Positions 1 to 11,192 are shown, counted from the first letter of the stretch. The stretch: DNA of 64,000 nt from Gremmenia infestans (GCA_032629725.1 JAFEVB010000002.1:3286001-3350000); one strand, 5' to 3'. Notes: generated by a model not told the origin, from the letters alone. Program-made: numbers and translations.

Positions 1-8
1 CACTCATC

Positions 9-929
9 ATGGCAGCTAACAATGATCTACTGAAATGGGTGACCAGCGATGTAGATTTCTACGAGCTCCTGGGCATCACATTCGAACAATGCTCCGAGTC
101 GGAACTACGACGCGCCTACCGCAAAACGGCACTGAAATACCACCCCGATAAAGTGGGCAAGGACTTCGATCCAGATAAATACGAGCTGTTCCAGGCGGCG
201 AATGATGTGCTCAGCGATGCGGAGCTGAAGGCCAAGTACGACAACCATCGCCAGGCGAAGATCCAGAAGCAGAGGGCGAATGAGCTGTTTGAGGGCAAGA
301 GGAGGCAGATGAAGGAGGATCTTGAGGCGAGGGAAAGAGGGGGTGTGGGGATGGGGCTCAAGAGGCCGCGGGAAGATGATGCGCAGAGTGAGGGACAGCA
401 GGAACTGCGGAAATTAGCTGAAGAAGGCAGGAAACGAAGGGCGGCGAGGGCGTCGATGATGTCTGAGAATATCAAATTCGATACCGCTTCTTCCCCGGCT
501 CCAGCTCCACGGAGCCCTAGAAAGGAGCCTCCCCAAAAAGAGAAACCTGAGACGGCTCCTGCAGAGCAGCAGGAAGAGGACGATGTCGAGAGACTCGAAC
601 GGAGAATACGAGAAGCAGCGGAGGCCAAGGCAAAGCGGAAAGCAGAGAAGAAGGCTAGGAAGAGTGGGATCTTCGTCCCTGCAAACTCTCCATCTGTGGG
701 CTCCGCTTTCGGGCCAAAGCTGGCAGACCGAGATACAGCTACACCTATCAAACGTGCCGACATCTTCAAAGGATTGAAAGCTGACGAGAAGTCTTCAGCA
801 TCTCCCAAATTCTCCTTCTCGCCCAGCACACCTAAGAACGACTTTTCGGCCACCATGGCGAGACTTAAAGCTGCAGAGAAGCAGAGGTTGGAGGAAGAGA
901 TCAGGCAACAGGAGTCCGAGGTGGTATAG
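9..929 (+). CDS. DnaJ-domain protein, Cwc23/DNAJC17-like splicing factor
   Basis: This is a single-exon frame of 306 residues. The J domain lies at about residues 15-80, with the HPD tripeptide at 45-47 that J proteins use to stimulate Hsp70 ATPase. After the J domain the protein becomes a long charged helical region rich in K, E and R, with the motif RRQMKEDLEARERGG followed by a basic-acidic tail. That arrangement (N-terminal J domain, then charged coiled coil, no zinc finger) is typical of fungal Cwc23/Cwf23 and human DNAJC17, which act in spliceosome disassembly and assembly in the nucleus. The ATG at 9 sits only 8 bases from the window edge, so an upstream exon cannot be excluded, but MAANNDLLKWVTSDVDFYELL is a plausible complete N terminus. 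A 246-codon antisense frame over this gene is a composition shadow. Confidence 0.88.
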   Translation: MAANNDLLKWVTSDVDFYELLGITFEQCSESELRRAYRKTALKYHPDKVGKDFDPDKYELFQAANDVLSDAELKAKYDNHRQAKIQKQRANELFEGKRRQMKEDLEARERGGVGMGLKRPREDDAQSEGQQELRKLAEEGRKRRAARASMMSENIKFDTASSPAPAPRSPRKEPPQKEKPETAPAEQQEEDDVERLERRIREAAEAKAKRKAEKKARKSGIFVPANSPSVGSAFGPKLADRDTATPIKRADIFKGLKADEKSSASPKFSFSPSTPKNDFSATMARLKAAEKQRLEEEIRQQESEVV

Positions 930-1105
930 TAACGATCTGGGGGTTTCCACGGCCTATGAGATACCCTTGATTGATTTTAGCACGGCGTTGGGGACATACT
1001 TGTAAGACATTGCTATACCAGAATGAAGATACAGTTAGGGTGCTATTACCATTTCTTGTTACATGGTGTTGTACATGTGATAATCTCGTAAATATACAGT
1101 TTTTA

Positions 1106-2266
1106 CTACTCTCTCAAGTGCCATGACGGAACAAAAGCCTTCACTTTCAACTTCTCAGGGTCTAACCCCTCAACCTGCCACTCCATCTTAAACTCATCCC
1201 CTTCCTCATACCCACCAGCCTCTCCCCCTACCCGGACATCAGTCATCATCGCCAACCGACACAACCCCAAGCCAATATTCCCCACGCCACTCAAGAACTT
1301 CCCCGCACTCCTGCCCCTCTTCTGCCACGGAGCAATCCCCGTATCCCTCGGGATCCTCTCCACGCCATACTCCTTCTCTGGATCGTACTCCAAGCTCGTC
1401 GGCATCGGCTCATCGATCCCATACAGCATAACCGGCAAGATCCTCTTCCTCACCACCCCCGTATGATGCGTCCTAATCGTCAACTCCTGCCCCACATAAC
1501 AACCCTTCCTATAATCCACACCCCCCATATAATCAACATTGCTCTCCTGCGGCAGCGCATTCGTATACACAAGCTCGCCCTGGCCCTCCGGTACACCCCT
1601 CAGGTACCTCCGCACCCTATACACATCCTCGCCGACTTCCTCGCCATCGACTTCCGGCCATTGGTCGCCGGGGAGAATAAGTCGGCGTCCCATGCCAGGC
1701 GCGCGTTTATCTTCACATCCCATTGCCCCCTCTCCTTCCCCTTTTTTCTCGACAGAATGCGCACCCTCATCCCACGCGCTCCAAACCCCCCTCTCCCCTT
1801 CCTCCAACACCCTAACCGTAAACTTAGACCTCAACTTATACCTCTTAACATGCTTCGCCAGACCTTCCGCCTCTTTCGCATCGACTTCAATCAACCAGCC
1901 CCCATCTTCCGATCCAGGTTCCGCGAACGGGTAGACGAAAACATCATACAGCACTCTACCCGCCGGATTCAAAAACGCCGTGTAGAAGCCCGAGGCATGT
2001 GATGTGAAAGAGGGAGAGGGAGTCGGGGCAATGTTCGCGGTTATGGCGCCTTGGAGAAAGCGTGTGCTGTCAGGGCCTATAAGGGAGATGAGGCGGCGGG
2101 AGGGGAGGCGGGCGAAGGCTGTTGGGGGAGGGGGAGGTGGGGTTTTGGTTGTGGTCGTAATCGTGGTCGTGAGGTTGCGAGTCAAGGAGGGAGTGTTGCG
2201 GCGGCATGTGGTGCAGATGTATGGCGAGAGCCGGGGAAAATTTGGAGGCTTCATGTTGGGGAACAT
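1106..2266 (-). CDS. IBA57: IBA57-like mitochondrial iron-sulfur cluster assembly factor (folate-binding YgfZ/GcvT family)
   Basis: This is a single-exon gene of 386 residues. The family signature KGCYVGQE is at residues 254-261, followed by IRTHHTGVVRKR, as in YgfZ/IBA57/CAF17 proteins, which resemble the glycine-cleavage T protein. IBA57 works with ISA1 and ISA2 in the mitochondrial matrix to mature 4Fe-4S proteins such as aconitase and lipoyl synthase. The first 60 residues are rich in T, R and P and lack acidic residues, which fits a mitochondrial presequence; the conserved body begins near ARLPSRRLISLIGPDS. Start: the first ATG (2266) is used, and a second in-frame ATG lies four codons later. 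An inserted low-complexity acidic and glycine-rich stretch at about 155-195 looks lineage specific. The gene is convergent with the DnaJ gene, with 176 bp between stop codons. Confidence 0.9.
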   Translation of the reverse strand: MFPNMKPPNFPRLSPYICTTCRRNTPSLTRNLTTTITTTTKTPPPPPPTAFARLPSRRLISLIGPDSTRFLQGAITANIAPTPSPSFTSHASGFYTAFLNPAGRVLYDVFVYPFAEPGSEDGGWLIEVDAKEAEGLAKHVKRYKLRSKFTVRVLEEGERGVWSAWDEGAHSVEKKGEGEGAMGCEDKRAPGMGRRLILPGDQWPEVDGEEVGEDVYRVRRYLRGVPEGQGELVYTNALPQESNVDYMGGVDYRKGCYVGQELTIRTHHTGVVRKRILPVMLYGIDEPMPTSLEYDPEKEYGVERIPRDTGIAPWQKRGRSAGKFLSGVGNIGLGLCRLAMMTDVRVGGEAGGYEEGDEFKMEWQVEGLDPEKLKVKAFVPSWHLRE

Positions 2267-2749
2267 TGGGTGGTGAAGTGAATGTTGAGAGAGAAGCTTT
2301 TGAGATGCAGTCGGGAGGCTTGATTCTGGTGGTTTGCCGAGTTGATTTCTCAGCCTTGCGGGGAGGCTACAGTAGGTTGGCGAATGAGAGAAGGGCTAGA
2401 GGAGTAAATAAGGTTTGCGTTTTCTTTTTCCAAATTGATATTTCAATCAATTAAAAGAGGCAGCCATCTGGTAGTCACACGGGTCTCACCATGATGCTAG
2501 CGTGGGAGGGCTTTCGGCATATCAAGTTCGTTGAGCAAAGATGTTTGCTACGCAAGGTCTTTTGATTGCTTTTTGGCACCCTATGCATCATTTCATGAAA
2601 TCCCAATGTTGCAACCCGCTAGCAAATGATCCTAATCCCTATATCACCCATAAAGCTCCATGCACGCGCTCAAATGCTATCTAAGTACTATGTATTAGAT
2701 AATAAACTCTTAAATCATCTAACTTGCTAACCGAAAGACCCCCGTCGTA
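2267..2749. other. Intergenic: IBA57 promoter and DCP2 3' region
   Basis: This stretch of 483 bases lies between the IBA57 start and the DCP2 stop. The right half is AT-rich and fits 3' untranslated sequence. I see no credible coding frame or repeat. Confidence 0.6.
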
Positions 2750-5597
2750 TCAGCGACTTCCCTTTGCTACAGCTTCTAGGTATCCCAACAAGAAACCTTT
2801 GTCTGCCGGCGAGATAGGAGTCTGGCTTCCACGTCTTGATGTCCCATCGCCACCAGATGCAAGACTCCCTACTCTAGATCTTGCACTAGCCTTCACTGTC
2901 GAGACTAAGGGCTCGATTGAAGGACCGTCTCGTCCTGGTGGCGAAATAGGACCTGCCTGTGCCTTTTCAAACATGGAAAGCAGGTTCTGTTTATGTTCCA
3001 CAGCTTGGCTCGGCCGTCGATCAGGTGGCGGAACAAAGGTCGATACTGGATGTTGAATGGTAGTTGCGGAATGCGGCATTCTGAGAGACCCTTGTGAAGA
3101 CTGAAAGTTTGAAGGAGAAACTGCTGTAGGAGACTGCTGCAATCTATATGCGCTTTGCTGAGAAGCAAGGGCGGACGCGGCAGGTTGAACAGCAGGAGGC
3201 GATTGCTGTGCCCTGGACGAGCTTTGTTGTGGTCGTTTCAAGATTTGAGGTTGAAATGGCTTCTCTGGTGACTTGACCGTATGTGGCCCAGTGTTCATTC
3301 TCGCCATTGGCTTTTTACCATTTGACTTAGGTTTGCTATCCAATTCCGAACCAGCTGCTGCTAGAGATTGCTTGTCACTCATGTTCGGTGGACGTCCAAG
3401 GATTGATACAGCCCTGAAGGGTAGGTTGGATTCTGGATTTAGAACAGGCACGGCTCCATTACTCGCCAAGTTGTCAGGAGTTCTCTTGCTGTTGAGTAGA
3501 GCAGAAGTCGTCGAAGCGCCGGTTGATAAGGGTTCTACTGCAGAGAGCTCAACTACTGAAGGCGTCGTACTTATAGGAAGTGATGTAGCACCAGTTAAAT
3601 TGGCTAATGATGCAGGCTGCGAAGCTGGACTTTTGAACAAATCGAGAAGTGTCGACTTCTGAGTAGCACTAATAGATTGTCTGGGAGCAAGAGGAGTGGG
3701 AGTCAATGGGCCGACATTCTGCCGAACTTTGATCTGAGGTGGCGGTGGCATTTGGCCAGGTTGCAATCCCTCAGCAGGAAGTTCCTGAGGCACGGCACGG
3801 GAAGCTGGTGTTGATGCTTGATTTGGCGCCGCAGTACATCTTTCAAGAGGAAGGTCATTGGAGCCGGAGACCTCATCAGCAGCTTGATCTCGAGTTTTGA
3901 AAGCGTTGAGAAGAGCCAGCGAATGACTGGTAAGTTTTGGGGTTTGTTGTATAGTTTGAGGGCCCATTGTTGCATGCGGGCCAGGAAATTGCGGGGAGCC
4001 TGTGGGTCCAGAGACAGCCATGTGAACAGGAGGGGGCTTCTGCTGCATAGACTGAGAAGCCATAGGGGAATGAACGGCTCCTCCAGTAAACAAAGCCCTC
4101 TGAACATGCGGTGGAAGGGGTTGAGGGTGTATAAGGTGTTGTGATTGATAAGAATGGGGATTTTGTTGGGGTCTTGGAGGGTTTTGGCGACCTACATGAC
4201 CTTGCTGAAATTCTGCTACATTATGGCGATTATTCTGGTAATTTCCTTCACGGTGGGAGAAAGAATCATCCCGTGACTGTATTGGGAAATCCGGTGGAGG
4301 TGGAATGTTTGAAAAGTGTGGAGGACGAGGCTGTTGATGGTGAGGAGTTTTAGGCATAGCAGGTTGCATGACTATATTCTCAAGAGGGGTATGAGGAGGT
4401 GCATTTGCCGGTAAAGATTGATTCGATCCTACTGGCTTGAGTAAGGCAAGTAGTGCTTCCCCTGAATTCTTTGACGGTGATTGAGTCGCTACATCAGCCT
4501 GTAGCCCCTGGGTTGCTGGTTGAATCTTCAGTAGGCGGCTCAAAGCTGCAGTAGCACCCTCCAATGTGTCGGTGTCTAGTTCGGGGGCAGAATGTTTCTT
4601 ATAGGAAGGCATTTGAGTGGCTGACTCTGCGCCTTGATCTTCCTCTGTCAAGAATTCATCGTAGCTCATGTTAGCGGATAGGTATTGATTACTTGTAGGC
4701 CGCTGTGCATCTTTCTTCTTCTGTTCGATGACCCACTTTCGTAGTGGTACCAGAAAAGGGGCAACCATATAGAACTTGCTAGAGTTCGGGACAGCCTGTT
4801 TTTGTTGCTGCTGTTGCTGGCTCTTCTTCCTGAACGCCGGAAGCTCTGATAGCAACCACCACTCTATTTTGCTAATCTCTTTTCGTGTCCTGGGCTCAAA
4901 ATGTGTTTCCATAGGAACATTTCGAAAGACGAACAGCCGCATTTGTTGTTCGCGCATGTTGACTTGAATGGACTTGACATCTCGATTCAGCGGCACTAAT
5001 CCAGCAGCGTCCAAGTCAAAGCCAGTCTCCTCATAGACCTCACGAATGGCACAAGTCAAGTCATCTTCGTCCTTGGCAATCTTTCCCCGAGGGAAACTCC
5101 AGCTCGCCCCCTTCTTCCACCCTTTCACCAGGACAACCGAATCCATACTCGCGTTGAGCATCATAGCGCCTCTGACCGGAACTCTCGTTTTGTACGCTAG
5201 GAAGTCCTCGAAAGCTCGCATATGGTGCCCTTGCGAAAAAGACGATAGTAGGGGGCAGTGAGCAAAGATTCGTAGACAAAAATTGCGGAGGGACATAGAT
5301 GGGAGAGATGGGTCCAGCGGCCGGATAAAATCCTCGTAATACCATTGTGCTTCCTCGACCTGAAAGCATATTCGCGGAATGTCTTTCAGATCATCCTCCG
5401 GCAGATTGATTATAAAACGGACGCATAGGTCGTCCAGCCCTGAGAAGCTCTAGTCAGCTCTATTTGCGGTCTATAAGTACAAAGAAGGCGCTGTGCGAGG
5501 CTGAAGCTATGGAAGCTACATCGATCGTAGTCAAGCAGTTCTCCTGCGCTACACGGAATAACTCACATTCTTCTAGTTTCAAGTTTCTCTCTGTCAT
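2750..5597 (-). CDS. DCP2: mRNA decapping enzyme subunit DCP2 (Nudix hydrolase)
   Basis: The spliced product is about 906 residues: exon 1 is 5567-5597 and exon 2 is 2750-5439 on the minus strand, separated by a 127-nt GTGAGT..CAG intron. Splicing joins MTERNLKLEE to WLDDLCVRFIINLPEDD, which is the conserved start of the Dcp2 N-terminal (Box A) domain at residues 11-95. The Nudix fold follows, with the box GX5EX7REUXEEXGU at about residues 129-151 (SFPRGK..REVYEETGF). This domain hydrolyses the m7GpppN cap and releases m7GDP in the cytoplasm and P-bodies. The remaining 600 or so residues are disordered, rich in P, Q and S, with short repeated helical motifs (EALLALLKP, LALLNAF, LLDLFKSP, LLSMFEKA, FLLGYLEAV). 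Such leucine-rich motifs in fungal Dcp2 tails bind Edc3 and activate decapping. Choosing the first ATG of the long frame (MSLRNF) would cut the regulatory domain in half. Confidence 0.95.
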
Positions 5598-6362
5598 GCT
5601 GTTTTCCCTTTCCAAGCATATCCACGACTGGATGTTTACCTCCGTCTGGCGCGTGGGGGGCTGATAGACGCACAGTCCTTGCCGTTCGTGGTGAGTGGTG
5701 ATCAAGGTAAAGCGCTGGTGAGCTGAATGCTAGCCTGGTCTCGGCGCCAGGTGTAGGCTGGTGGCGAAGGTTGGTAGATGGGAGGAGATGTCGAGACTCA
5801 AGCGTTCGGGATAGGATTTGGTAGAGTTGGGTGAGGTTATTGAGATCCCACGCTCCACCAGCCCCCAGCGTAGCGTGGTCAGCCACTGATACTTTTGTGG
5901 CGCAGCGCGCTAAAGAAAGCGGCCGCTTAAAATCGGATCAGAAGCTTCGATGACGATTCAGTACTGGGCTGCTAGGCTTGGCAATTTATGGCATGAAAAC
6001 TTGGAACTGTGTCAAGTCATGAGAGGGGCAAAAGAGGTAGGTAGAGTAGGTGGTAGGCCATTCACAGCCATTTTCAAGTGATTCAAGCTTTTAAGTGTAA
6101 TCGATACTTAAAAGATTAAAGGTCCTCGTTTCTCCATCCCTTTTCTCTTCTTTGTGTTCAAGAATAGCACAGCGTTTGCAACTGTTTCATACTCCGAAAG
6201 CGACAACCACTCACTAGCTCACCAAGAACCATCATCACATACAACAAATCTGACCTCCGCGGCAAGTGCAAACTGTCGCTTCAGCTGTCTGCTACTTAAG
6301 GGCCGGTCCCGTCTGCCACAGGTTTCCCCCAAAAACCACAATCAACAAACCATTCCGCAACC
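5598..6362. promoter_or_regulatory. Divergent promoter region between DCP2 and the DUF4112 gene
   Basis: This stretch of 765 bases separates the two divergently transcribed genes. The half next to the DUF4112 gene ends in an AC-rich, pyrimidine-biased leader (6200-6360). No TATA box or known operator stands out. Frames here open with GTG or lack family resemblance. Confidence 0.5.
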
Positions 6363-7390
6363 ATGACGAGCTATATCGCAAAGACCGTCGCAAAGAAGAT
6401 CTTGGGAGAGTCTGCTAAGAACAACTTCGGCCAAGAGGTAAGATCTTTAAATCCTACCCGCCTCTTCACGTACAATCATTGGCTCACATTACCTGCAGGA
6501 TCCATACTTCGAAACCGTTCCTGCGACTCGACTTGATGGCAACCCTTCCAAAAAGACTAAGAAGAGACGCAAGGCCCTACCACCAGGAATATCAGAACAT
6601 GATGGGAAGGTTCTTACCAAAGTCAAGCGAAGGGCATATCGTCTTGATATGAGTCTCTTTAACTGCTGTGGAATAAGGTTCGGTTGGTCATCTGTAATCG
6701 GCATAGTTCCATTGTGAGTTCCAATACACATTAAATATAAGAGCTCACTAATCATTATTCTCAGAATTGGAGATGCTCTCGATTGCTTCATGGCTATGAT
6801 GGTCCTTCGCACATGCCAGCAGGTAGAGGGAGGGCTTCCGAAGGACGTCCAAGCAAAAATGATGTTCAATATCATAGTGGACTTTGGTATCGGGCTCGTG
6901 CCTTTTCTGGGTGATATCGCTGACGGTACGTAACCACAAATATCCCCAAGGAAGGGAACAAATTTTATACTAATAACCAATAGCTCTATTCCGCGCAAAT
7001 ACCAAAAATGCTGTCGTGTTAGAGAAATTCCTCCGCCAAAAGGGTGCCAAGAACCTCAAGCAGCAAGGCCAAGAGCAGAATTTATCTGACCCTACGGATC
7101 CTGACGAATTTGACCGGCATTTGAGAGAAGAACTTGGCCCGCCTCCCCAATACACAACTGCCCCGCCTTCGAGACATGACAATGGAAGTGTAAGGCCAGC
7201 CCAAACGCAAGAGGCAACAGTGCCCGCGGGGAGTAGAGGAGCTTGGTTCAGCGGATTTGGAAGTAAGAAGAAACAACCGGATGTTGAACGGGAACCAAAG
7301 TTGCGTAGACGTGAAGATGACCCTCTGCCGAGCATTCCAAATGACGGATCTCGCCTGGAGAATAACACGGCTCGGGAAAGTCGACGCTGA
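6363..7390 (+). CDS. DUF4112 family membrane-associated protein
   Basis: There are four exons: 6363-6437, 6499-6713, 6765-6925 and 6984-7390, giving 285 residues. All three introns are 51-61 nt with GT..AG ends, and the exon phases agree. The core, at about residues 45-160, has the DUF4112 pattern: a basic segment (KVKRRAYRLD), then CCGIRFGWSSVIGIVPLIGD and a second hydrophobic stretch (IIVDFGIGLVPFLGDIADA). The repeated hydrophobic run ending in (I/L)GD is the family hallmark and suggests two membrane-inserted or hairpin segments. No biochemical role is established for the family. The last 110 residues are polar and probably disordered, with a WFSGFGSKKK patch. The ATG at 6363 follows an AC-rich leader, and the first exon is short (25 codons). 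Confidence 0.8.
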
Positions 7391-8202
7391 TGACGGGGTG
7401 GCCTGTATTTCATCGATTGTGTTACGATATGAAGATATGAAGCGTTTTGCGGGATTCTGCTCGGTGTATTTCATTCAATTCGTTGCTTCTCTTACTGGCT
7501 TAGATATTAGTGCATTTTGACGAAGCTCTCTAGATACCCATAATAAATATTGAATGAACGAATCAATGAATGCCGAACGAAGAACGTCTGATGGTTTGAT
7601 TTTCTAACCCTCCAACGTGAAATATGTCTTAAAAGCATGGCAGGCTTGCAGCGGAAACTACATGTCAAGAGTACCTTACGATACCTACGCGACACGACTG
7701 GCTTCGACTTCTTTAAATTTTGGATTGGACGATTATAGAAGTGGTATGATTTCAGCCCTTTGCATTCTTTCAATGACATTAAAGCCTTTCTCATCCAGCT
7801 TGGCATTCAATGGGTCGGTATGACAAAGGATTATCAGATCGATCAGATAAATACACAAGCGCTCCTCGGTGTACAGAAAAGCGGCACCAATTTATAATGT
7901 GCCAAGCGGAGTGGGGTGGGACATTGCAGGCAGGTTGATCATAAGGAGCGCCGCTTTTTGTATCGAGCACGAGGTGATCCGTGCAGTTCAGCCCCTCCCA
8001 TTTTGATTTGACGCGTGATTGCGCCGCCTCGCCTTATTCGAGTAGCGCGTTCCGAAAATCGCGTGTCCGAAAAGTACTTAAGCATTGTTGTTGTATCCCT
8101 CTCATCTTCCTATCAAGCAACAACTCTACTACCACCCTCTATCCTACGCCAATTGCCTTCTCAATACTCAATCCGCATCCTCCCATCTCCCCATCAATCA
8201 TC
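7391..8202. promoter_or_regulatory. Intergenic region and RNR small-subunit promoter, with an MCB element at 8011-8016
   Basis: This stretch of 812 bases holds the DUF4112 3' region and then the promoter of the ribonucleotide reductase gene. An ACGCGT MluI cell-cycle box lies at 8011-8016, 187 bases before the ATG, within a GC-rich patch followed by more CGCG dinucleotides (8046-8068). In fungi this box is bound by MBF/DSC1 and drives G1/S transcription of RNR genes; the assignment here rests on motif and position only. The leader at 8100-8200 is pyrimidine-rich, as in highly expressed fungal genes. Confidence 0.55.
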
Positions 8203-9638
8203 ATGACTACTCAGATCACTCCTTCAAAGACCGTACGTCTCCATTGCCACTCCGATTCCCCTCGTCGCGTCAGGATCACTAACTTGGAGATATTCTAGGC
8301 CGCGTCTGGTATCGAAGGCCTGAAGATGGGTTCTCCACTCAAGAAGATCAACTTCGAGGCTGCCGGCAAAGAGAACGCACCTTTCGACACCGACGCGTCG
8401 CTCGTTGACGACTTCGAAGCCGAGAAGCCTCTCGTCGAGCAAGTCAAAACAGAGGAGAAGGCAGTTGCAGTCGCATCTAAACTCAAGCCCGAGGAAGCGG
8501 ATGAGCCTTTACTCATGGAAAACCCTAATCGATTTGTTCTCTTCCCACTCAAGTACCATGAGGTATGTGTCGCGATATATCCACGCGTTACGCGTAAAGT
8601 GTTTGGCAATTGCTAATATTCCAACCCTACAGATATGGCAAATGTACAAGAAGGCACAGGCATCCTTCTGGACCGCTGAAGAGATTGATCTGTCCAAAGA
8701 TCTTCACGATTGGAACAACAAGCTCAACGACGACGAACGATACTTCGTTTCCCACGTCCTCGCATTCTTTGCCGCGTCAGACGGAATTGTGAACGAGAAC
8801 CTTGTCGAGCGTTTCAGCGGGGAGGTCCAAATCCCAGAAGCTCGTTCCTTCTACGGTTTCCAGATCATGATGGAGAACATCCACTCGGAAACATACTCTC
8901 TCTTGATCGACACATACATCAAGGAACAAGCCCAAAAAACATATCTTTTTAACGCGATTGAGACCAGTAAGTTCGAATGCTTAAACTCTTGAGTCCACCA
9001 AACCTAACGCGTCTCTAGTCCCTTGCATCAAGAAGAAGGCGGACTGGGCAGTGAAATGGATCGAAGACAAGGATTCCACATTTGCTCAACGTCTTGTTGC
9101 CTTTGCCGCTGTAGAGGGTATCTTCTTCAGTGGTTCATTCGCATCCATCTTTTGGTTAAAGAAGCGTGGCCTGATGCCTGGTCTCACCTTCTCCAACGAG
9201 CTTATATCTCGTGATGAGGGTCTTCACACCGACTTTGCTTGCCTTCTGTTCTCACATTTGAAGCACCGCCCAAGCAAGCAAGCCGTTCAAGATGTCATCA
9301 CCGAGGCTGTTGAGATCGAGCAAGAGTTCTTAACCGAGGCTCTCCCATGTGCTCTTCTCGGCATGAACGCCAACCTCATGAAGCAATACATCGAGTTTGT
9401 TGCTGACCGTCTTCTCCTGTCCCTCGGCAACGAGAAGGTATACAAGTCTGCCAACCCATTCGACTTTATGGAGAACATTTCACTTGCTGGCAAGACCAAC
9501 TTCTTTGAGAAGCGTGTGGGTGACTACCAAAAGGCGGGTGTCATGGCCGGTACACAGAAGAAGCACGAAGATACCGAAGCCCAGACAGAGGCTAAAGCCG
9601 AGAATGGCGGTAGCTTCAATTTTGATGAAGACTTCTAG
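8203..9638 (+). CDS. RNR2: Ribonucleoside-diphosphate reductase small subunit (class Ia R2)
   Basis: There are four exons: 8203-8232, 8299-8562, 8633-8966 and 9019-9638, giving 415 residues, close to the usual R2 length. The enzyme reduces NDPs to dNDPs with the large subunit R1; R2 houses the di-iron/tyrosyl radical centre. Motifs visible include FWTAEEIDLSKD (first carboxylate ligand), DGIVNENL, MMENIHSETYSLLID (Glu/His ligands) and ISRDEGLHTDF (second half of the iron site). The C-terminal peptide FNFDEDF is the tail that docks in R1 and is the strongest identifier. The N-terminal 80 residues are a variable extension with a KEN-like tripeptide (GKENAPF). Introns 2 and 3 contain three ACGCGT boxes, exon 2 has another and the promoter has one, which fits cell-cycle control. 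Confidence 0.96.
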
Positions 9639-10037
9639 ATGTCTGTATCGATAATATTTGTATTAACGGCGTTGGCATCTCATCTCACTTTGTGCATGAG
9701 CATATTCTCTTCTCTCACGAGACATTTGCATATATGGCAGGTTGCCGGGTGCAAACGTGTTTGCTTTGGTGGGTGGATGGATGTGGCTCTTTTATCAAAG
9801 GCGTTGGGGAGTTTGGATATGAATGGATGAGCTCAAGTAGGATAAGATACCGAGAACGAAGATAGCAGAGCAGTAATGAAAATGTTCCTCTTATGAACCA
9901 TATCTTTGTTCAACTTTATGTGATATGCCAAAACCCTAGAACCATCTAGCAATGCAAATCGCTATGCCACCGCCTGAACGCCTCGAATGCATTCTCAATC
10001 TACACTTATCCGTGCAACATGCAAAGGTGGTATTACT
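9639..10037. other. Intergenic, convergent 3' ends of RNR2 and SRP9
   Basis: This stretch of 399 bases separates convergent genes. It includes several T-rich and AT-rich stretches suitable for 3' end formation and nothing else that I can name. Confidence 0.5.
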
Positions 10038-10632
10038 CTATATCCCATCTCCAAGATCAACACAACACAACCCAACAACACATACCCACCTCATTTCTTC
10101 CCCTTCTTCTTCTTCCCCTTCCCCCCCACCGCCCGCAGCACCACCCGCCGCTTTCCCACCCTGCTGAGCCGCCTTCCCATCCCCTGCCCCTCCAAGCACC
10201 TTCCCATCCTCCCCGCCCTCCTCCTTCACCTCCTCTGTAACTTTAACCTCCCCCTCCGCGCCCTCCTCCCTAACCTCCAACCCCGCCATCCCGCGCCCCA
10301 ACCGCCCCAATATCATCATCAACCGCCCCACCTCCGCCGCCTTATCCGTCTCGTACTTCAGCGTCGCGCCACTAGCTGGATCATAGGTTTTCAGCGTGAG
10401 CAGGGCCGTGGAGTCGGTGGGTGGTGCGTTGCGGCGGGGTTTCGATTTGGATTTTTTGGCGACTGTGCTGGCGTGGGTGTATTTTGTTGTTATGCGTGTC
10501 TAGACGGAGAAAGAGATGTTAGTATGCTAATTGACTGGGGAGAGGGGGGAGGGGACGAACGGTGGAGGGGCGCGCTTGGAGGAGGAGAGTGGATTGGGTG
10601 AGCCATTCTTGGGCTGTTGCTAGGTAGGGCAT
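10038..10632 (-). CDS. SRP21: Signal recognition particle subunit SRP9/SRP21, with probable frame disruption in the tail
   Basis: There are two exons: 10561-10632 (24 codons) and 10038-10499, joined in phase 0 across a 61-nt intron with an unusual GTTCGT donor. The product begins MPYLATAQEWLTQSTLLLQARPS and continues TRITTKYTHAS and LLTLKTYDPASGATLKYETD, then EVGRLMMILGRLGRGMAGL. This is the SRP9-21 alpha-beta-beta-beta-alpha fold that binds the Alu domain of SRP RNA and supports elongation arrest. The tail after about residue 115 is low complexity. As read, it runs on in a glutamate-rich frame through GEGEEEEGEE to a stop at 10038. One base out of the seven-C run at 10121-10127 would instead give a lysine-rich GKGKKKKGKK ending at 10091, which is what fungal homologues usually have. 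The fold is secure; the C terminus is not. Confidence 0.82.
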
Positions 10633-11192
10633 TTTTGAGGGTGTGCGCAGGCAGCGTGAGAGGGGAATGTGCTTTTAGAGGTGGCAATTGTGAGGGTGCT
10701 GTGTGTTGCTGGTGTTGTGGAAAGAGAGGCGTGGTCTTCCAGGTTGGTGGGGAGCAAGGCTGAGATGGGATGGGGACGGGAAGGTGAAAATGTGGGGGTT
10801 TTGGTGGATGGCAAGCGAGCTATAATAAATTGCGGCCAATTTGACTCCACTCCAAGCAAGCAAGTATCTGACCCCATCTAGTACATGATTGTAATCGGCG
10901 TTCTTGTGAAATCAGACGAAATAGACAAGTGTTACAGTACTTTTCTTGTTTTTTTCCCTACTGCCCTTTTGAGTTCTTCCTTGCTATGACTTCGAGTTCG
11001 AGTCAATAATTGTGGTCTTTTGACTCATTTATGGACAGGCGTATATCCTTCGGGAAAGCTCATTGGTCTTCCTGAATCCTGTGGCCTTTACATCGTCATT
11101 ATGTCGTTTCCTTGCAGATTGGAAAATACAAAACAACTGTCTCTCCCTCGAGTTGATTTCCAATTCAATTATTCTTGGATATACTTGCTCAA
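10633..11192. other. Intergenic between SRP9 and the F-box-like gene
   Basis: This stretch of 560 bases serves as a promoter region for divergent genes. Frames of 60-85 codons here show no family features. An AT-rich leader with CT-rich patches precedes the ATG at 11193. Confidence 0.5.

Noticed and set aside
116..856. 246-codon frame on the minus strand within the DnaJ gene
   Set aside because: It is the exact antisense of a well-supported coding region, with S/L/F-rich composition typical of antisense shadow frames and no homologous motif.
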